NCBI GenBank assembly: GCA_025458105.1
Contig: JALOTD010000033.1
Location: forward strand, 1-43,149
Direction of reading: 5' to 3'
DNA length: 43,149 nt
DNA from: Tabrizicola sp.
GTDB lineage: Bacteria; Pseudomonadota; Alphaproteobacteria; Rhodobacterales; Rhodobacteraceae
A program made the position numbers and the translations under genes. A model generated the notes under the pieces. It saw nothing but the letters and a program-made list of their open reading frames with translations, did no database searches and had not been told where the DNA came from. Below, piece after piece: positions 8,303 to 17,444 of the stretch (positions within the stretch are counted from its first letter, which is position 1; every line of letters starts with the position of its first letter).

Positions 8303-9163
8303 GTGCTGCGTCCCTGTCGGTCTGTCCTGTACATCCCCGCTTCGAAGGAGCGTGCGCTCGAAAAGGCGCGGGAACTGCCTGCGGACGCGATCATCTTCGA
8401 TCTGGAAGATGCGGTCGCACCGGAAGAGAAGGCCCGTGCACGGGCGCTGTTGGCGGACGAGTTGCAGCGCGAGGACTTCGGGGGTCGCCTCCGGCTGGTG
8501 CGGGTGAACGGGCTAGAGACGCCCTGGGGCGCGGCCGACATGCTGTCCTTTGCTGCCCACCCGGGGGTGGATGCGGTGCTGGTGCCCAAAGTGAACGGGC
8601 CAGAGGATCTGGACGCGGTGGCCTGCCGTGTTTCCAAACCCCTGTGGGCCATGCTGGAGACGGCGCGCGGCTGCCTGAACGCCGCCGCGATTGCCGCCCA
8701 TCCCCGGCTGGAGGGCATGGTGATGGGCACGAACGATCTAGCCAAGGAACTGGGTGCGCGGTCCCGCCCGGACCGGTTGCCGCTTATGTCTGCGCTGGGT
8801 CTGTGCGTGCTGGCGGCGCGGGCCGAGGGCAAGGTCATCGTCGACGGTGTCTTCAACGCCTTCAAGGATGAGGCTGGTCTGAAAGGGGAGTGTGAACAGG
8901 GCCGCGACATGGGTTTTGACGGCAAGACCCTGATCCATCCGTCGCAACTTGAGGTGGCCAACGCCGTCTTTGCGCCGTCCGAGGACGAGGTGGCGCTGGC
9001 CCGGCGTCAGATCGCCGCCTATGCCGAGGCACGGGCCAGGGGCGAAGGCGTTGCAGTGGTCGATGGCCGGATCGTGGAAAACCTGCATGTGGCCACCGCG
9101 AAGGCTCTGATCGAAAAGGCCGAAGTGATTGCCGCCCAGCCAATTGCAGCGGGGGCGATTTAG
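8303..9163 (+). CDS. mcl2: (3S)-malyl-CoA thioesterase (CitE/HpcH family)
   Basis: 286-aa member of the CitE-like aldolase superfamily. Visible are SVLYIPAS at the N-terminus, IIFDLEDAV (metal/Mg region), VRVNG, VPKV, MVMGTNDLAKEL, DGVFNAF and GKTLIHPSQ. The length and its position near sucC, mdh, mch and sdh match Rhodobacter sphaeroides Mcl2, which hydrolyses (3S)-malyl-CoA to malate and CoA, the last step of glyoxylate assimilation in the EMC pathway. The longer malyl-CoA lyase Mcl1 is the alternative but is usually about 30 residues longer. The start is a GTG with GGAGGTGA 4 nt upstream. The EMC element at 8275-8291 lies directly in front. Confidence 0.85.
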   Translation: MLRPCRSVLYIPASKERALEKARELPADAIIFDLEDAVAPEEKARARALLADELQREDFGGRLRLVRVNGLETPWGAADMLSFAAHPGVDAVLVPKVNGPEDLDAVACRVSKPLWAMLETARGCLNAAAIAAHPRLEGMVMGTNDLAKELGARSRPDRLPLMSALGLCVLAARAEGKVIVDGVFNAFKDEAGLKGECEQGRDMGFDGKTLIHPSQLEVANAVFAPSEDEVALARRQIAAYAEARARGEGVAVVDGRIVENLHVATAKALIEKAEVIAAQPIAAGAI

Positions 9164-9199
9164 CGCCAAGGTGGCGCCGCAACCGTTCGGAGGGCAGCA

Positions 9200-9769
9200 A
9201 TGACACTGATTGTTCTGGGGCTGGCGCTGTGGTGGGGCGCGCATCTGTTCAAGCGGCTGTCCCCCGCCCGCCGTGCGGCCATGGGTGACGGCGGCAAAGG
9301 GTTGGTGGCCCTACTGGTATTGCTAAGCGTGGTCTTGATGGTCATCGGCTATCGCGGCAGCGAGTGGTTGGGGGTCGAGGGGGCCGAGCATGTGGATCTG
9401 TGGTATCCGCCTGCCTTCCTGACCCATGTGAACAACCTACTGATGTTGTTCGCCTTTTATCTTTACGCGGCCAGCGGCATGAAGACGCGGATCACGCGGG
9501 TCATCCGGCATCCGCAGCTGACGGCGGTGAAAACCTGGGCGGTGGCGCATCTTTTGGTCAACGGGGATGTGGCCAGCGTGGTGCTGTTCGGCGGTATCCT
9601 TGCCTGGGCGGTCGTGGCGGTCATCATGATCAACCGGGTCGAGCCACGCGGGCCGCTGCCAGTGCCCGCGCCAATGGGCAAGGAGATCGGCGCGGTCGTG
9701 GGCTCTGTGGTTGTGATGGGTGTGGTGATGATGATTCACAACTGGCTGGGGGTACAGCCCTGGGGCTGA
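9200..9769 (+). CDS. NnrU family membrane protein
   Basis: 189-aa integral membrane protein with about six helices. It begins MTLIVLGLALWWGAHLFKRLSP and carries RVIRHPQL....KTWAVAHLLVNGD, the NnrU signature seen in proteins first linked to nitric oxide/nitrite metabolism. Its function in this context is unknown. It lies 36 bp after mcl2, with GGAGGGCAGC before the ATG, and before the DUF1737 and mch genes, so it is probably in one transcript with them. Confidence 0.9.
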   Translation: MTLIVLGLALWWGAHLFKRLSPARRAAMGDGGKGLVALLVLLSVVLMVIGYRGSEWLGVEGAEHVDLWYPPAFLTHVNNLLMLFAFYLYAASGMKTRITRVIRHPQLTAVKTWAVAHLLVNGDVASVVLFGGILAWAVVAVIMINRVEPRGPLPVPAPMGKEIGAVVGSVVVMGVVMMIHNWLGVQPWG

Positions 9770-9857
9770 GGTCGTACTGGGTGCCAGCCCCCGGACTCCC
9801 GGGATAATTGGAGAAGAGAAAGACAATTATATGCGACTTTTCTGAGGTTTGGGGAAG

Positions 9858-10061
9858 ATGAAGCTTTACCGGTTCCTGAGTGCGGATGACACCTCGGCCT
9901 TCTGTCACAAGGTGACGGCGGCCCTGAACAAGGGGTGGGAGCTGCATGGCTCTCCCACCTATGCCTTCGACGCGGCCAATGGCGTGATGCGCTGCGGGCA
10001 AGCGGTGGTGAAAGAAACACCGGGCGAGTATCACCCGGACCTGAAGCTGGGCGAGCAATGA
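9858..10061 (+). CDS. DUF1737 domain small protein
   Basis: 67-aa protein that starts MKLYRFLSADDTSAFCHKV and contains ALNKGWELHGSPTYAF, the DUF1737 core. Function unknown; soluble. Its TGA overlaps the ATG of mch (ATGA), so translation is coupled and the two genes are co-expressed. I chose the ATG at 9858 rather than a TTG three codons earlier because GAGG lies about 10 nt upstream and the family starts MK/MKLY. Confidence 0.85.
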   Translation: MKLYRFLSADDTSAFCHKVTAALNKGWELHGSPTYAFDAANGVMRCGQAVVKETPGEYHPDLKLGEQ

Positions 10062-11080
10062 AGACGAACCCGGGCCGGTTCTTCGAGGATTACACTCTGG
10101 GCCAGGTCATCCGGCATGCAGTGCCAAGGACGGTGGGGGCTGGGGAGCGGGCGCTTTACCATGCGCTTTATCCGCAGCGGGGGGCCGTCCATTCCTCGGA
10201 TGAATTCGCGCGGGGCGTGGGGCTGCAGGAAAGCCCGCTGGATGACCTGATTGCCTTCCACACGGTCTTCGGCAAGACGGTGCCCGACATCAGCCTGAAC
10301 GCGGTGGCAAACCTTGGCTATGCCGAGGGTCGTTGGCTGATGCCGGTCTGGCCGGGGGATACATTGCGGTCGGAGAGCGAGGTGATCGGGCTGAAGGAGA
10401 CCTCCAGCGGCGCGACTGGGGTGGTCTGGGTCCGGACAAAAGGCATCAACCAGCGCGGCGACGTGGTGCTGGAGTACGTCCGCTGGGTCCTGGTCCGCAA
10501 GCGGCGTCGTGAGGTGATGGTGCCGGTGTCCGTGCCGGAACTGGCGGCTTCGGTTGCGCCGGGCGCGTTGGTTGTGCCGGAGGGTCTGGACTTTTCGGGC
10601 TATGATTTCGGGCTGGCGGGGGAGCCGCATCGCTGGGGCGACTACGCGCTGGGCGAAGTGATCGATCACGTCGATGCAGTGACGGTCGAGGAGGCCGAGC
10701 ACATGCTGGCCACGCGATTGTGGCAGAACACGGCGAAGGTGCATTTCGATGTGACCCAGCGCGAAGATGGCAGGCGATTGATTTATGGTGGCCATGTCAT
10801 CAGTCTGGCGCGGGCCTTGTCATTCAACGGCTTGGCCAATGCGCAAATGCTGGTCGCCCTAAACGCTGGCGCGCATGTGAACCCCTGTTTCGCAGGCGAT
10901 ACCGTGCGGGCCTGGTCTGAAGTGCTGGACCGGGCCGAGACGTCCGTGCCGTCGATCGGTGCGCTGCGGTTGCGGCTGGTGGCGACGCGGGGCGAGGCCG
11001 GGCAGTTGCGGGGCGACGACGGTAAATACCTGCCCGAGGTTCTGTTGGACCTGGACTACTGGGCCCTCATTCCCCGCTAG
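10058..11080 (+). CDS. mch: Mesaconyl-CoA hydratase (beta-methylmalyl-CoA dehydratase)
   Basis: 340-aa double hot-dog (MaoC-like) enzyme. The first hot-dog begins FFEDYTLGQVIRH; the second begins WGDYALGEVIDHVDAVTVEEAEHMLATRLWQNTAKVHFD. Length, sequence and position between mcl2 and sdhC match Rhodobacter Mch, which interconverts mesaconyl-C1-CoA and beta-methylmalyl-CoA in the ethylmalonyl-CoA pathway. The methylmalyl-CoA is then split to glyoxylate and propionyl-CoA by Mcl1, which is not in this window. The start overlaps the DUF1737 stop codon. Cytoplasmic. Confidence 0.9.
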   Translation: MKTNPGRFFEDYTLGQVIRHAVPRTVGAGERALYHALYPQRGAVHSSDEFARGVGLQESPLDDLIAFHTVFGKTVPDISLNAVANLGYAEGRWLMPVWPGDTLRSESEVIGLKETSSGATGVVWVRTKGINQRGDVVLEYVRWVLVRKRRREVMVPVSVPELAASVAPGALVVPEGLDFSGYDFGLAGEPHRWGDYALGEVIDHVDAVTVEEAEHMLATRLWQNTAKVHFDVTQREDGRRLIYGGHVISLARALSFNGLANAQMLVALNAGAHVNPCFAGDTVRAWSEVLDRAETSVPSIGALRLRLVATRGEAGQLRGDDGKYLPEVLLDLDYWALIPR

Positions 11081-11175
11081 GGATTGCGGAAATCACGAGA
11101 TTTTGTGTGTCAGGGCTTTAGCCCCGCGCCCGCTTGTGTCAGAATCACCCGCATAACAATAAACGAGGCAGTATC

Positions 11176-11811
11176 ATGCGGATCATCGCAGGCGTGTTGG
11201 TAGTGGCTATGTCGGCAGGCATGGCCGGGGCACAGGGGTTCGAGCTTCTGGGCGGGGCCAAGCTGGAATACAAGCACAAGGAAGAGGGCGGTCGGTCGAA
11301 TGCCTATCTCTCGGGCTATATCGAGGGCGAGGCGATGGGGCTCTACCTCGGCATCTGGGGGCAGGTTGCCAGCAGCGACCTGCTGGACGAGGTCGATCTC
11401 TATGTTGGTTACCGAAATGAGACGGCCGGCGGTTTGAGCTATGACATCGGCTACACGCGCTATTACTATCCGAACGATGGTGGCGAGTGCTGTGGAGAAT
11501 ACACGCTGGCGCTTGGCATGCCGTTGGGGCCGGTCGAAGGAAAGCTGGATCTGGCGCATGACCCGCAATCCGACCTGAACAACATCTATCTGGGCGGAGC
11601 CTGGGCGGCGACGTCGGCGTTCGAGGTGTCAGGTCAGTTCGGCGTCTACCAGGTCGAAGGCTTTGACAGCGAGCGGGAATGGGACTTGGGCGCGACCTAT
11701 GCATTGAGTGACACCACGGCTGTCGATTTCCGCTACTATGACGGATCTGAGTATGCCGACAGCCATTTCGGACTGGCCGTGACCTGGGATGCGTCGCTTC
11801 TGGGGCGTTGA
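11176..11811 (+). CDS. TorF-type putative outer-membrane porin
   Basis: 211 aa with signal peptide MRIIAGVLVVAMSAGMAGA, then alternating aromatic beta strands (YLSGYIEGEAMGLYLGIWGQV, DLYVGYRNETAGGLSYDIGYTRYYYP) typical of the Gcw_chp/TorF porin family. Predicted to be a small outer-membrane beta barrel; substrate unknown. ATG at 11176 with GAGG 8 nt upstream. It lies just upstream of the sdhC operator, which begins 10 bp after its stop. A small GGGCT-TT-AGCCC hairpin at 11113-11124 separates it from mch. Confidence 0.8.
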   Translation: MRIIAGVLVVAMSAGMAGAQGFELLGGAKLEYKHKEEGGRSNAYLSGYIEGEAMGLYLGIWGQVASSDLLDEVDLYVGYRNETAGGLSYDIGYTRYYYPNDGGECCGEYTLALGMPLGPVEGKLDLAHDPQSDLNNIYLGGAWAATSAFEVSGQFGVYQVEGFDSEREWDLGATYALSDTTAVDFRYYDGSEYADSHFGLAVTWDASLLGR

Positions 11812-11820
11812 GGGAAGCCG

Positions 11821-11851
11821 TGTGATCACGGTTTTGAAAACCGTGATCACA
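11821..11851. promoter_or_regulatory. 31-bp perfect palindromic operator upstream of sdhC
   Basis: TGTGATCACG (11821-11830), spacer GTTTTGAAAAC, then CGTGATCACA (11842-11851). The whole 31 bp is one perfect palindrome centred on position 11836. The box-11 nt-box design with a TTT..AAA centre is the same as upstream of sucC (803-833), and both are followed by AAnCCGCA toward the gene. It lies 153 bp before the sdhC start. It probably binds a dimeric or tetrameric regulator of TCA-cycle genes. No convincing -10/-35 pair was seen. Confidence 0.75.
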
Positions 11852-12003
11852 AACCGCAGAAACTTGCACAGATAGCGGAAACATCTTGCATCTGCGGCAT
11901 TCTCTCGCGTGACACGGAGGAAAAGCACGCTATTGAAGAGGTCGAACGATAGCCGTGTACGGGGCGCGCCTGCCCCTTGCCGCCAGACGTGAGGGACCAA
12001 CCC

Positions 12004-12390
12004 ATGGCAGAGACGAAGCGCGTCGAGCGCCCCCTGTCGCCGCATCTTCAGATTTACCGCTGGCAAGTGCCGATGCTGACCTCGATCCTGACCCGGATCA
12101 CGGGGAACGGGCTGATCGTCGGCGTCCTTTTGGCGGTCTGGTGGCTTTTGGCTGCCGCGACTTCGGATGACTACTTCGCGGTGGCCAATGCAGTCGCGAC
12201 GAGCTGGTTTGGCGATCTGGTGTTCACTGGTGCGCTTTGGGCTGTGTGGTACCACTATCTCGCCGGGCTGCGGCATCTGATCTACGACGCGGGCAAGGGT
12301 CTGGACATCCCCACGGCGGAAAAGCTGGGCTGGGCTTGCATCATCGGCTCGGTCGTCTTGACCGCCATCACCATTCTTCTCGTGCAGTGA
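12004..12390 (+). CDS. sdhC: Succinate dehydrogenase cytochrome b556 subunit
   Basis: 128-aa membrane anchor of complex II. It has RPLSPHLQIYRW at residues 9-20, the SdhC signature near the quinone site, and three transmembrane helices. H84 and H91 in WYHYLAGLRHLIYD are the likely haem-ligand region. It passes electrons from SdhB to ubiquinone. The ATG at 12004 has GAGGGA 8 nt upstream and gives the family N-terminus. First gene of the sdh operon, 7 bp before sdhD. Confidence 0.95.
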   Translation: MAETKRVERPLSPHLQIYRWQVPMLTSILTRITGNGLIVGVLLAVWWLLAAATSDDYFAVANAVATSWFGDLVFTGALWAVWYHYLAGLRHLIYDAGKGLDIPTAEKLGWACIIGSVVLTAITILLVQ

Positions 12391-12397
12391 GGCCGAC

Positions 12398-12769
12398 ATG
12401 CGCTATCTGACCGCCCGCAAACGCGCCGAGGGCCGGGGGGCCGCCCATCACGGCACGGACCATCACTGGTCGATGACGGTCTCGTCGGTCGGGCTGGCCT
12501 TCCTCGTGCCGGTCTGGCTGTACATCTTCGGCTCTGCCCTTGGTGGTACTCGGGAGGAAGTGTTGGCCACCTTCGCCAAGCCGTTTCCGGCGATCCTGAC
12601 GGCCGTGCTGCTGGTCGTTGGCATGCGCCACTTTGCAATGGGCGCAACGACGATGATCGAGGACTATGCCCGGGGAACCAACCGCAAGCTTCTGATTATC
12701 GCGGCGATTTCGCTGTCGTGGCTGGTGGCTGCGACCGGCGTATTTGCTCTCGCGCGGATCGCATTGTAG
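12398..12769 (+). CDS. sdhD: Succinate dehydrogenase membrane anchor subunit
   Basis: 123 aa with three hydrophobic helices. It starts MRYLTARKRAEGRGAAHHGTDHHW, a typical alphaproteobacterial SdhD start, and contains GMRHFAMGATTMIEDYARG, with the helix-2 histidine and following acidic/aromatic residues used in haem and quinone binding. Together with SdhC it anchors SdhAB in the inner membrane. Confidence 0.93.
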   Translation: MRYLTARKRAEGRGAAHHGTDHHWSMTVSSVGLAFLVPVWLYIFGSALGGTREEVLATFAKPFPAILTAVLLVVGMRHFAMGATTMIEDYARGTNRKLLIIAAISLSWLVAATGVFALARIAL

Positions 12770-12776
12770 GTCACCT

Positions 12777-13361
12777 ATGTCGGAATACACCGATTACTTC
12801 ATCTACCGGACCGACGCGCAGGAGGTCGAGGAACTGCGAAGCGAGGTCGCGGACCTGGTTCGGTCCGGCATGATCATCTCGGGGCCGTATTCCGACGGGA
12901 CGATGGGTGCAGACGCGCTGGGGGCGCAGCTGAGGCAACCGGGGCCGGCCTGGGTCGCGCTGCTGACGCCCACGGCGTTCGACAAGCTTGCGGCGACGCC
13001 GGTGGCGCAGATTTATGTGCTGGAGGATTTCGCGTCCTGGCGTCTGGATGTCCGATGCGAAAACACGGTTGACGTGTTCCAGTTCGGCACTGACGACAAC
13101 TATGCTCTGGAGTGGTTCGGCTACAATTTCTCGGCCCCCTTCGTGACGGGTGCGATCGAACCGGCGACGCTTGATCGTCTGGCCGGATGCTTCGCCGTCC
13201 CGTCCGAAGCGCTTGGCCCGGTGCTGGCCTACGGGAAGGTGTGGGATTTCCTGACCCTCACCGGTGCGCCATCTGTGCAGATGCTGGACCAGAGCATTGC
13301 TCTTTTTGATCTCGAGGCGACGGCTCCGGCCAAGGTCGTCTTCGACTGGGAACTTTGGTGA
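12777..13361 (+). CDS. Hypothetical protein inside the sdh operon
   Basis: 194 aa, no signal peptide or membrane helix, so cytoplasmic. Visible are an acidic N-terminus ([24 protein letters not shown]) and a long middle with few recognisable motifs ([20 protein letters not shown]). It starts 8 bp after sdhD and ends 15 bp before sdhA, so it is translated from the sdh mRNA. I do not recognise the family. The tight position suggests a part in complex II expression or assembly, but that is inference only. Confidence 0.8.
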   Translation: MSEYTDYFIYRTDAQEVEELRSEVADLVRSGMIISGPYSDGTMGADALGAQLRQPGPAWVALLTPTAFDKLAATPVAQIYVLEDFASWRLDVRCENTVDVFQFGTDDNYALEWFGYNFSAPFVTGAIEPATLDRLAGCFAVPSEALGPVLAYGKVWDFLTLTGAPSVQMLDQSIALFDLEATAPAKVVFDWELW

Positions 13362-13375
13362 ACTGGAAGGCCGCG

Positions 13376-15178
13376 ATGACTGCTTATCCATATGAGACGC
13401 ATGATTATGACGTGGTGGTCGTGGGGGCTGGTGGCGCGGGCCTGCGGGCCACGCTGGGCATGGCCGAACAGGGCCTGCGCACGGCTTGCGTGACGAAGGT
13501 CTTCCCGACGCGCAGCCACACGGTTGCTGCACAGGGCGGCATTGCCGCCAGCCTTGGCAACATGGGCCCGGACAGCTGGCAGTGGCATATGTACGACACC
13601 GTCAAGGGGTCGGACTGGCTGGGCGATACCGACGCGATGGAGTATCTGGCGCGTGAGGCGCCGAAGGCGGTCTACGAGCTGGAGCATTACGGCGTGCCCT
13701 TCAGCCGCACGGAAGACGGCAAGATCTACCAGCGCCCCTTTGGTGGCCACACGACCGAGTTCGGCGAAGGCCCGCCGGTCCAGCGCACCTGCGCGGCGGC
13801 GGACAGGACGGGGCATGCAATCCTGCATACGCTTTATGGCCAGTCGCTGAAGAACAACGCCGAGTTCTACATCGAATACTTCGCGCTGGATCTGATCATC
13901 ACCGACGGCGCGTGCACCGGAGTCGTCGCCTGGAAGCTGGATGACGGGACGATCCATGTCTTCAACGCGAAAATGGTCGTCCTGGCGACCGGCGGCTATG
14001 GCCGGGCCTATTTCAGCGCGACCTCGGCGCATACCTGCACCGGTGACGGCGGGGGAATGGTGGCGCGGGCGGGCCTGCCGCTGCAGGACATGGAGTTCGT
14101 GCAGTTCCACCCGACGGGAATCTATGGCTCGGGCTGTTTGATCACCGAAGGCGCACGAGGCGAGGGCGGGTATCTCACCAACGCCAATGGCGAGCGGTTC
14201 ATGGAACGCTATGCGCCGCACTACAAAGATCTTGCGCCCCGCGACTATGTCAGCCGCTGCATGACGCTGGAGATCCGAGAAGGCCGGGGCGTGGGCGCGA
14301 ACGGCGACCATATTCACCTGAACCTGAGCCACCTGCCGCGCGAGTCGCTGGAGGTTCGCCTGCCGGGGATCACTGAATCCGCCCGCATCTTTGCAGGGGT
14401 AGACCTGCACAAGGAGCCGATCCCGGTTCTGCCGACCGTGCATTACAACATGGGCGGCATTCCCACGAATTATTGGGGCGAGGTGCTGAACCCGACCAAG
14501 GACAGCCCGGATGCGATCTTCCCGGGCCTGATGGCGGTAGGTGAGGCGGGTTGTGCTAGCGTGCATGGGGCGAACCGGCTGGGGTCGAATTCGCTGATTG
14601 ACCTCGTGGTGTTTGGTCGCGCGGCGGCGATCCGAGCTGGTCAGGTGGTGGACCGGGGGGCATCCGTCCCGGCCACCAACAAGACCGAGGTCGACAAGGC
14701 GCTGGACCGCTTTGACGCCTTCCGCCATGCCAAGGGCAATGTCCCAACGGCCCAGCTGCGGCTGGAGATGCAGAAGACCATGCAGTCGGACGCCGCCGTA
14801 TTCCGGGCTGAGGAAACGCTTGCCGCAGGCGAAAAGAAGATGACCTCGATTGCCGCCAAGATGGACGATCTGTCGGTCACTGACCGCAGCTTGATCTGGA
14901 ACAGTGACCTAATGGAGACGCTGGAACTGGCCAATCTGATGCCGAATGCGCTGGCCACGATCTATGGTGCGCATGCCCGGACCGAAAGCCGCGGGGCGCA
15001 TGCGCATGAGGACCACCCCCACCGCGACGATGCCAACTGGCGCAAGCATTCGCTGGCCTGGATCGACGGCGCAAAGGTCACGCTTGACTACCGGCCCGTC
15101 CACACCGACCCTCTGACAACCGAGGCGCAGGGGGGCATTCCTCTGAAGAAGATCGCCCCGGCGGAAAGGAAGTTCTGA
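13376..15178 (+). CDS. sdhA: Succinate dehydrogenase flavoprotein subunit
   Basis: 600 aa, standard SdhA length. FAD-binding VGAGGAGL at residues 16-23; covalent-FAD histidine H48 in [11 protein letters not shown]; active-site stretch [22 protein letters not shown]-terminal capping domain with [11 protein letters not shown]. It oxidises succinate to fumarate and passes electrons to SdhB. The ATG at 13376 has GGAAGG about 6 nt upstream; an earlier GTG overlapping the previous gene is less likely. Confidence 0.97.
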   Translation: MTAYPYETHDYDVVVVGAGGAGLRATLGMAEQGLRTACVTKVFPTRSHTVAAQGGIAASLGNMGPDSWQWHMYDTVKGSDWLGDTDAMEYLAREAPKAVYELEHYGVPFSRTEDGKIYQRPFGGHTTEFGEGPPVQRTCAAADRTGHAILHTLYGQSLKNNAEFYIEYFALDLIITDGACTGVVAWKLDDGTIHVFNAKMVVLATGGYGRAYFSATSAHTCTGDGGGMVARAGLPLQDMEFVQFHPTGIYGSGCLITEGARGEGGYLTNANGERFMERYAPHYKDLAPRDYVSRCMTLEIREGRGVGANGDHIHLNLSHLPRESLEVRLPGITESARIFAGVDLHKEPIPVLPTVHYNMGGIPTNYWGEVLNPTKDSPDAIFPGLMAVGEAGCASVHGANRLGSNSLIDLVVFGRAAAIRAGQVVDRGASVPATNKTEVDKALDRFDAFRHAKGNVPTAQLRLEMQKTMQSDAAVFRAEETLAAGEKKMTSIAAKMDDLSVTDRSLIWNSDLMETLELANLMPNALATIYGAHARTESRGAHAHEDHPHRDDANWRKHSLAWIDGAKVTLDYRPVHTDPLTTEAQGGIPLKKIAPAERKF

Positions 15179-15180
15179 GA

Positions 15181-15552
15181 ATGACATGTGTTCAGAAGTT
15201 TGGCACTCGGGGTCTGGTGCTGACCGGCCTTTTGGGCCTTCTGGCCGCCTGCGTCAGCAGCTTGGAACCCCTGAACGATGAGATACGAACCGCCTGCATC
15301 AACGAAGCGGGGATCACGGGCTCATATTCGGTGACCGCGACGCTGATGGGCGATCGGATGACCTATGTCGTCGGCCCCGGCACGGGCACCAGGCAGGCGC
15401 AGACCGACATCGCCAATGCCTGCATCCAGCGCAGGCTGGGGGCTGGCGCAGCGGTCGCCGCTGCCCCGGTCGCCTCCCGTCCCGCCCCCGCCGTTGGTTC
15501 GCAATGCGTGGCGGGCGGAGGTTCTTTGCAGGGCGGGGCAGGGTATTGCTGA
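15181..15552 (+). CDS. Small lipoprotein A in the sdh operon
   Basis: 123 aa. Signal sequence with lipobox LLAAC near residue 24, so it is predicted to be lipidated. The mature part has four more cysteines, an RQAQTDIANACIQ stretch, and an alanine/proline-rich tail ending in GGAGYC. It starts 2 bp after sdhA. Function unknown. Similar small lipoproteins recur in this interval (15546 and 15874). Confidence 0.75.
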   Translation: MTCVQKFGTRGLVLTGLLGLLAACVSSLEPLNDEIRTACINEAGITGSYSVTATLMGDRMTYVVGPGTGTRQAQTDIANACIQRRLGAGAAVAAAPVASRPAPAVGSQCVAGGGSLQGGAGYC

Positions 15553-15869
15553 CCGCTGGCCGCCTTGTCCTGCTGCTTGCCGTACCGGCCCTGTCGGCCT
15601 GCGACCCGCAGGTCTTTGCTGACAAGGCGCTGCGGCGGACGGCAGAGACGGTGGTCTTCCCGGTGGTCAATATCGACATGCCGGCAGATCCGGCGCGGGC
15701 GGCTACTGACTGCATTTTGACAGAGGCTTCGTCCGATGAGTTGCGGCTGCTGGCGCGTGACGTCGGGGTCGAAGCTGGAACCTCGACCAAGGCCACGATC
15801 CGCAGCATTGCGCTGCGGCCCGGCGCGCAGGCCTGCTTTGCGGCGGCGGGCGTGCCGCCGATACGGTGA
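15546..15869 (+). CDS. Small lipoprotein B in the sdh operon
   Basis: About 107 aa if it starts at the TTG at 15546, which overlaps the previous stop. An ATG at 15504 in the same frame would add 14 arginine/glycine-rich residues ahead of the signal sequence and seems less likely. Signal LTAGRLVLLLAVPALSAC gives a lipobox with the cysteine at residue 19. The mature part (AATDCILTEASSDELRLLARDVGV) contains two cysteines. Function unknown. Confidence 0.65.
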   Translation: MLTAGRLVLLLAVPALSACDPQVFADKALRRTAETVVFPVVNIDMPADPARAATDCILTEASSDELRLLARDVGVEAGTSTKATIRSIALRPGAQACFAAAGVPPIR

Positions 15870-15873
15870 CGCG

Positions 15874-16164
15874 ATGAAACGCTGGACGCTTCTGCTGCTG
15901 ACGTTGTCCGCCTGCGGACCGATCAGCATGGAAACGGCCGAACGGCAGTGTTTCGACCGCGCGCGGCTGGCACAGCAGCCACGGGGCGAAGTGATCCTAG
16001 GCATGTCGTCGGGCGGCAAGACCGCAGCCGGGATCGAGCTTGACATCAGCAGTGACTACCTCTTGGGGCGCGATCCGTCCGAGGTCTTCGAAAGCTGCGT
16101 CATGCAGAAGACCGGGCAGATGCCGTCGCGGTCGTTCATGCAGATGCCGGGATGGAAAGGCTGA
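15874..16164 (+). CDS. Small lipoprotein C in the sdh operon
   Basis: 96 aa. Short signal MKRWTLLLLTLSAC puts the lipobox cysteine at residue 14. Mature part METAERQCFDRARLAQQPRGEVILGMSSGG... with a further cysteine pair (C in AERQC and in ESCVMQ). Third of three tandem lipoproteins between sdhA and the GT61 gene. It starts 4 bp after lipoprotein B. Function unknown. Confidence 0.72.
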   Translation: MKRWTLLLLTLSACGPISMETAERQCFDRARLAQQPRGEVILGMSSGGKTAAGIELDISSDYLLGRDPSEVFESCVMQKTGQMPSRSFMQMPGWKG

Positions 16165-16166
16165 GG

Positions 16167-17444
16167 ATGGCCGAGCTGCCCGCGATGCAGCTGTTTCGGG
16201 ACGTGCCCGTGGTTCCCGTGCCAAGGGCGCGCGGGATGGTGGCCATGGGCGGGCCGATCTGGCCGGACTTCGACACGCAGGTCGCGGCACGGCATTGCCG
16301 CGATGGCGCGCCGTGCGACCGTGCCCCACGCAGGCCAGCAAGGACGCGGAAGCTGGAAGAGCCAGCGGTCTGGGGCGGCTATTTGGTGCGGCAGTTCGGC
16401 CATCTGATCAGCGAACATCTGACCCGGCTGCCGCAATCGCTGCGTGATCGTCCGGACGATGTCTATCTGTTCACTGTGCAGCATGACGATTTGTTCCGGG
16501 CCTTGCCGGGCTATATCTGGGAGCTTCTGGACTGGTATGGCGTCCGTCGCGATCAGGTCAGGATCGTTAAGCGCGCTTGGCTTGTCGGAGAGTTGCGGGT
16601 CGCGGCACAAGGGGAAATGCTGGGTGGCATCCCGACCTGCACGCCGTTCCTGGAGCTTCTGGAAGAAACGGCCAGACGCAATCGCTTGGTGCCAGAACCA
16701 CATGACGTTGTTTTCGTGACCCGGGCGGGGCTGGTTCCGGCCGGTCGCGGCGGGCATGCGGGGGAAGCGTATCTGTGCGCTCTGCTGGAAGCGCAAGGGG
16801 TTAAAGTCGTCGATCCGGGGAAACTTTCCGTTCAGCGGCAGATGGAGCTTTATGCCGGGGCCAAAGCCTTGGTCTTTGCCGAGGGTTCGGCCCTGCATGG
16901 CCGCTGCGTTCTTGGACGGATCGAGCAGGAGATCCATGTGCTGCGCCGCCGGTCGATGCGGAATACGGCGCGCTCGCTTCTGTCGCCGCGTTGCAGCCAG
17001 TTGGTCTATCATCAGGTTCTGGCCGGTCGTCTTGGAACCGAGACCGACCGCCGCGGCAGCCGACAGGATCTTGAAGTTGCCCTCTATGACCCAGAGGTCC
17101 TGTTCGCAGTCTTTGCCCAGTTGGGCATCGACCTGCGCCCCGTGTGGCAAGACGAGGCCTATCGCGCTGCTGTGCGGTCGGACCTTGCCGCCTGGGTGGC
17201 GCGCATTCCGACCTCGGCCAAACAGCGAGGCGAGAACCTTGCGATGCTGGCCGACCTTGGTTTTGCCTCCGATTTCCTGCCGGAAAGCCCGGCCCCGATC
17301 CCAGCGACAATGCCCGACCTGAAAGGACAGACCGATGGTCCAGTTCACCCTGCCGAAGAATTCGAAGATCCGCACTGGCAAGACCTGGCCGAGGCCCGAG
17401 GGCAAGAACGTGCGGAAGTTCCAGATCTACCGCTGGAACCCTGA
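16167..17444 (+). CDS. Glycosyltransferase family 61 (DUF563) protein
   Basis: About 425 aa. The C-terminal DUF563/GT61 region is recognised by [32 protein letters not shown] near residues 213-240, as in proteins of capsule or O-glycan synthesis. The acceptor is unknown. The start at 16167 is preferred over 16152 because AAAGG lies 6 nt ahead. The frame runs 110 bp into sdhB. The last ~36 residues ([14 protein letters not shown]...) are an out-of-frame reading of sdhB and unlikely to be conserved, so the original stop may have been lost. A sugar-transfer gene inside an sdh operon is unexpected. Confidence 0.75.
   Translation: MAELPAMQLFRDVPVVPVPRARGMVAMGGPIWPDFDTQVAARHCRDGAPCDRAPRRPARTRKLEEPAVWGGYLVRQFGHLISEHLTRLPQSLRDRPDDVYLFTVQHDDLFRALPGYIWELLDWYGVRRDQVRIVKRAWLVGELRVAAQGEMLGGIPTCTPFLELLEETARRNRLVPEPHDVVFVTRAGLVPAGRGGHAGEAYLCALLEAQGVKVVDPGKLSVQRQMELYAGAKALVFAEGSALHGRCVLGRIEQEIHVLRRRSMRNTARSLLSPRCSQLVYHQVLAGRLGTETDRRGSRQDLEVALYDPEVLFAVFAQLGIDLRPVWQDEAYRAAVRSDLAAWVARIPTSAKQRGENLAMLADLGFASDFLPESPAPIPATMPDLKGQTDGPVHPAEEFEDPHWQDLAEARGQERAEVPDLPLEP

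Noticed and set aside
9762..9791. GGGGCTG / CAGCCCC hairpin after nnrU
   Set aside because: Sixteen-base loop and overlap with the nnrU coding end make it weak; the downstream genes are likely co-transcribed.
13229..14728. Long minus-strand open frame opposite sdhA
   Set aside because: It is an antisense shadow of sdhA; high GC keeps such frames open and the translation has no recognisable domain.
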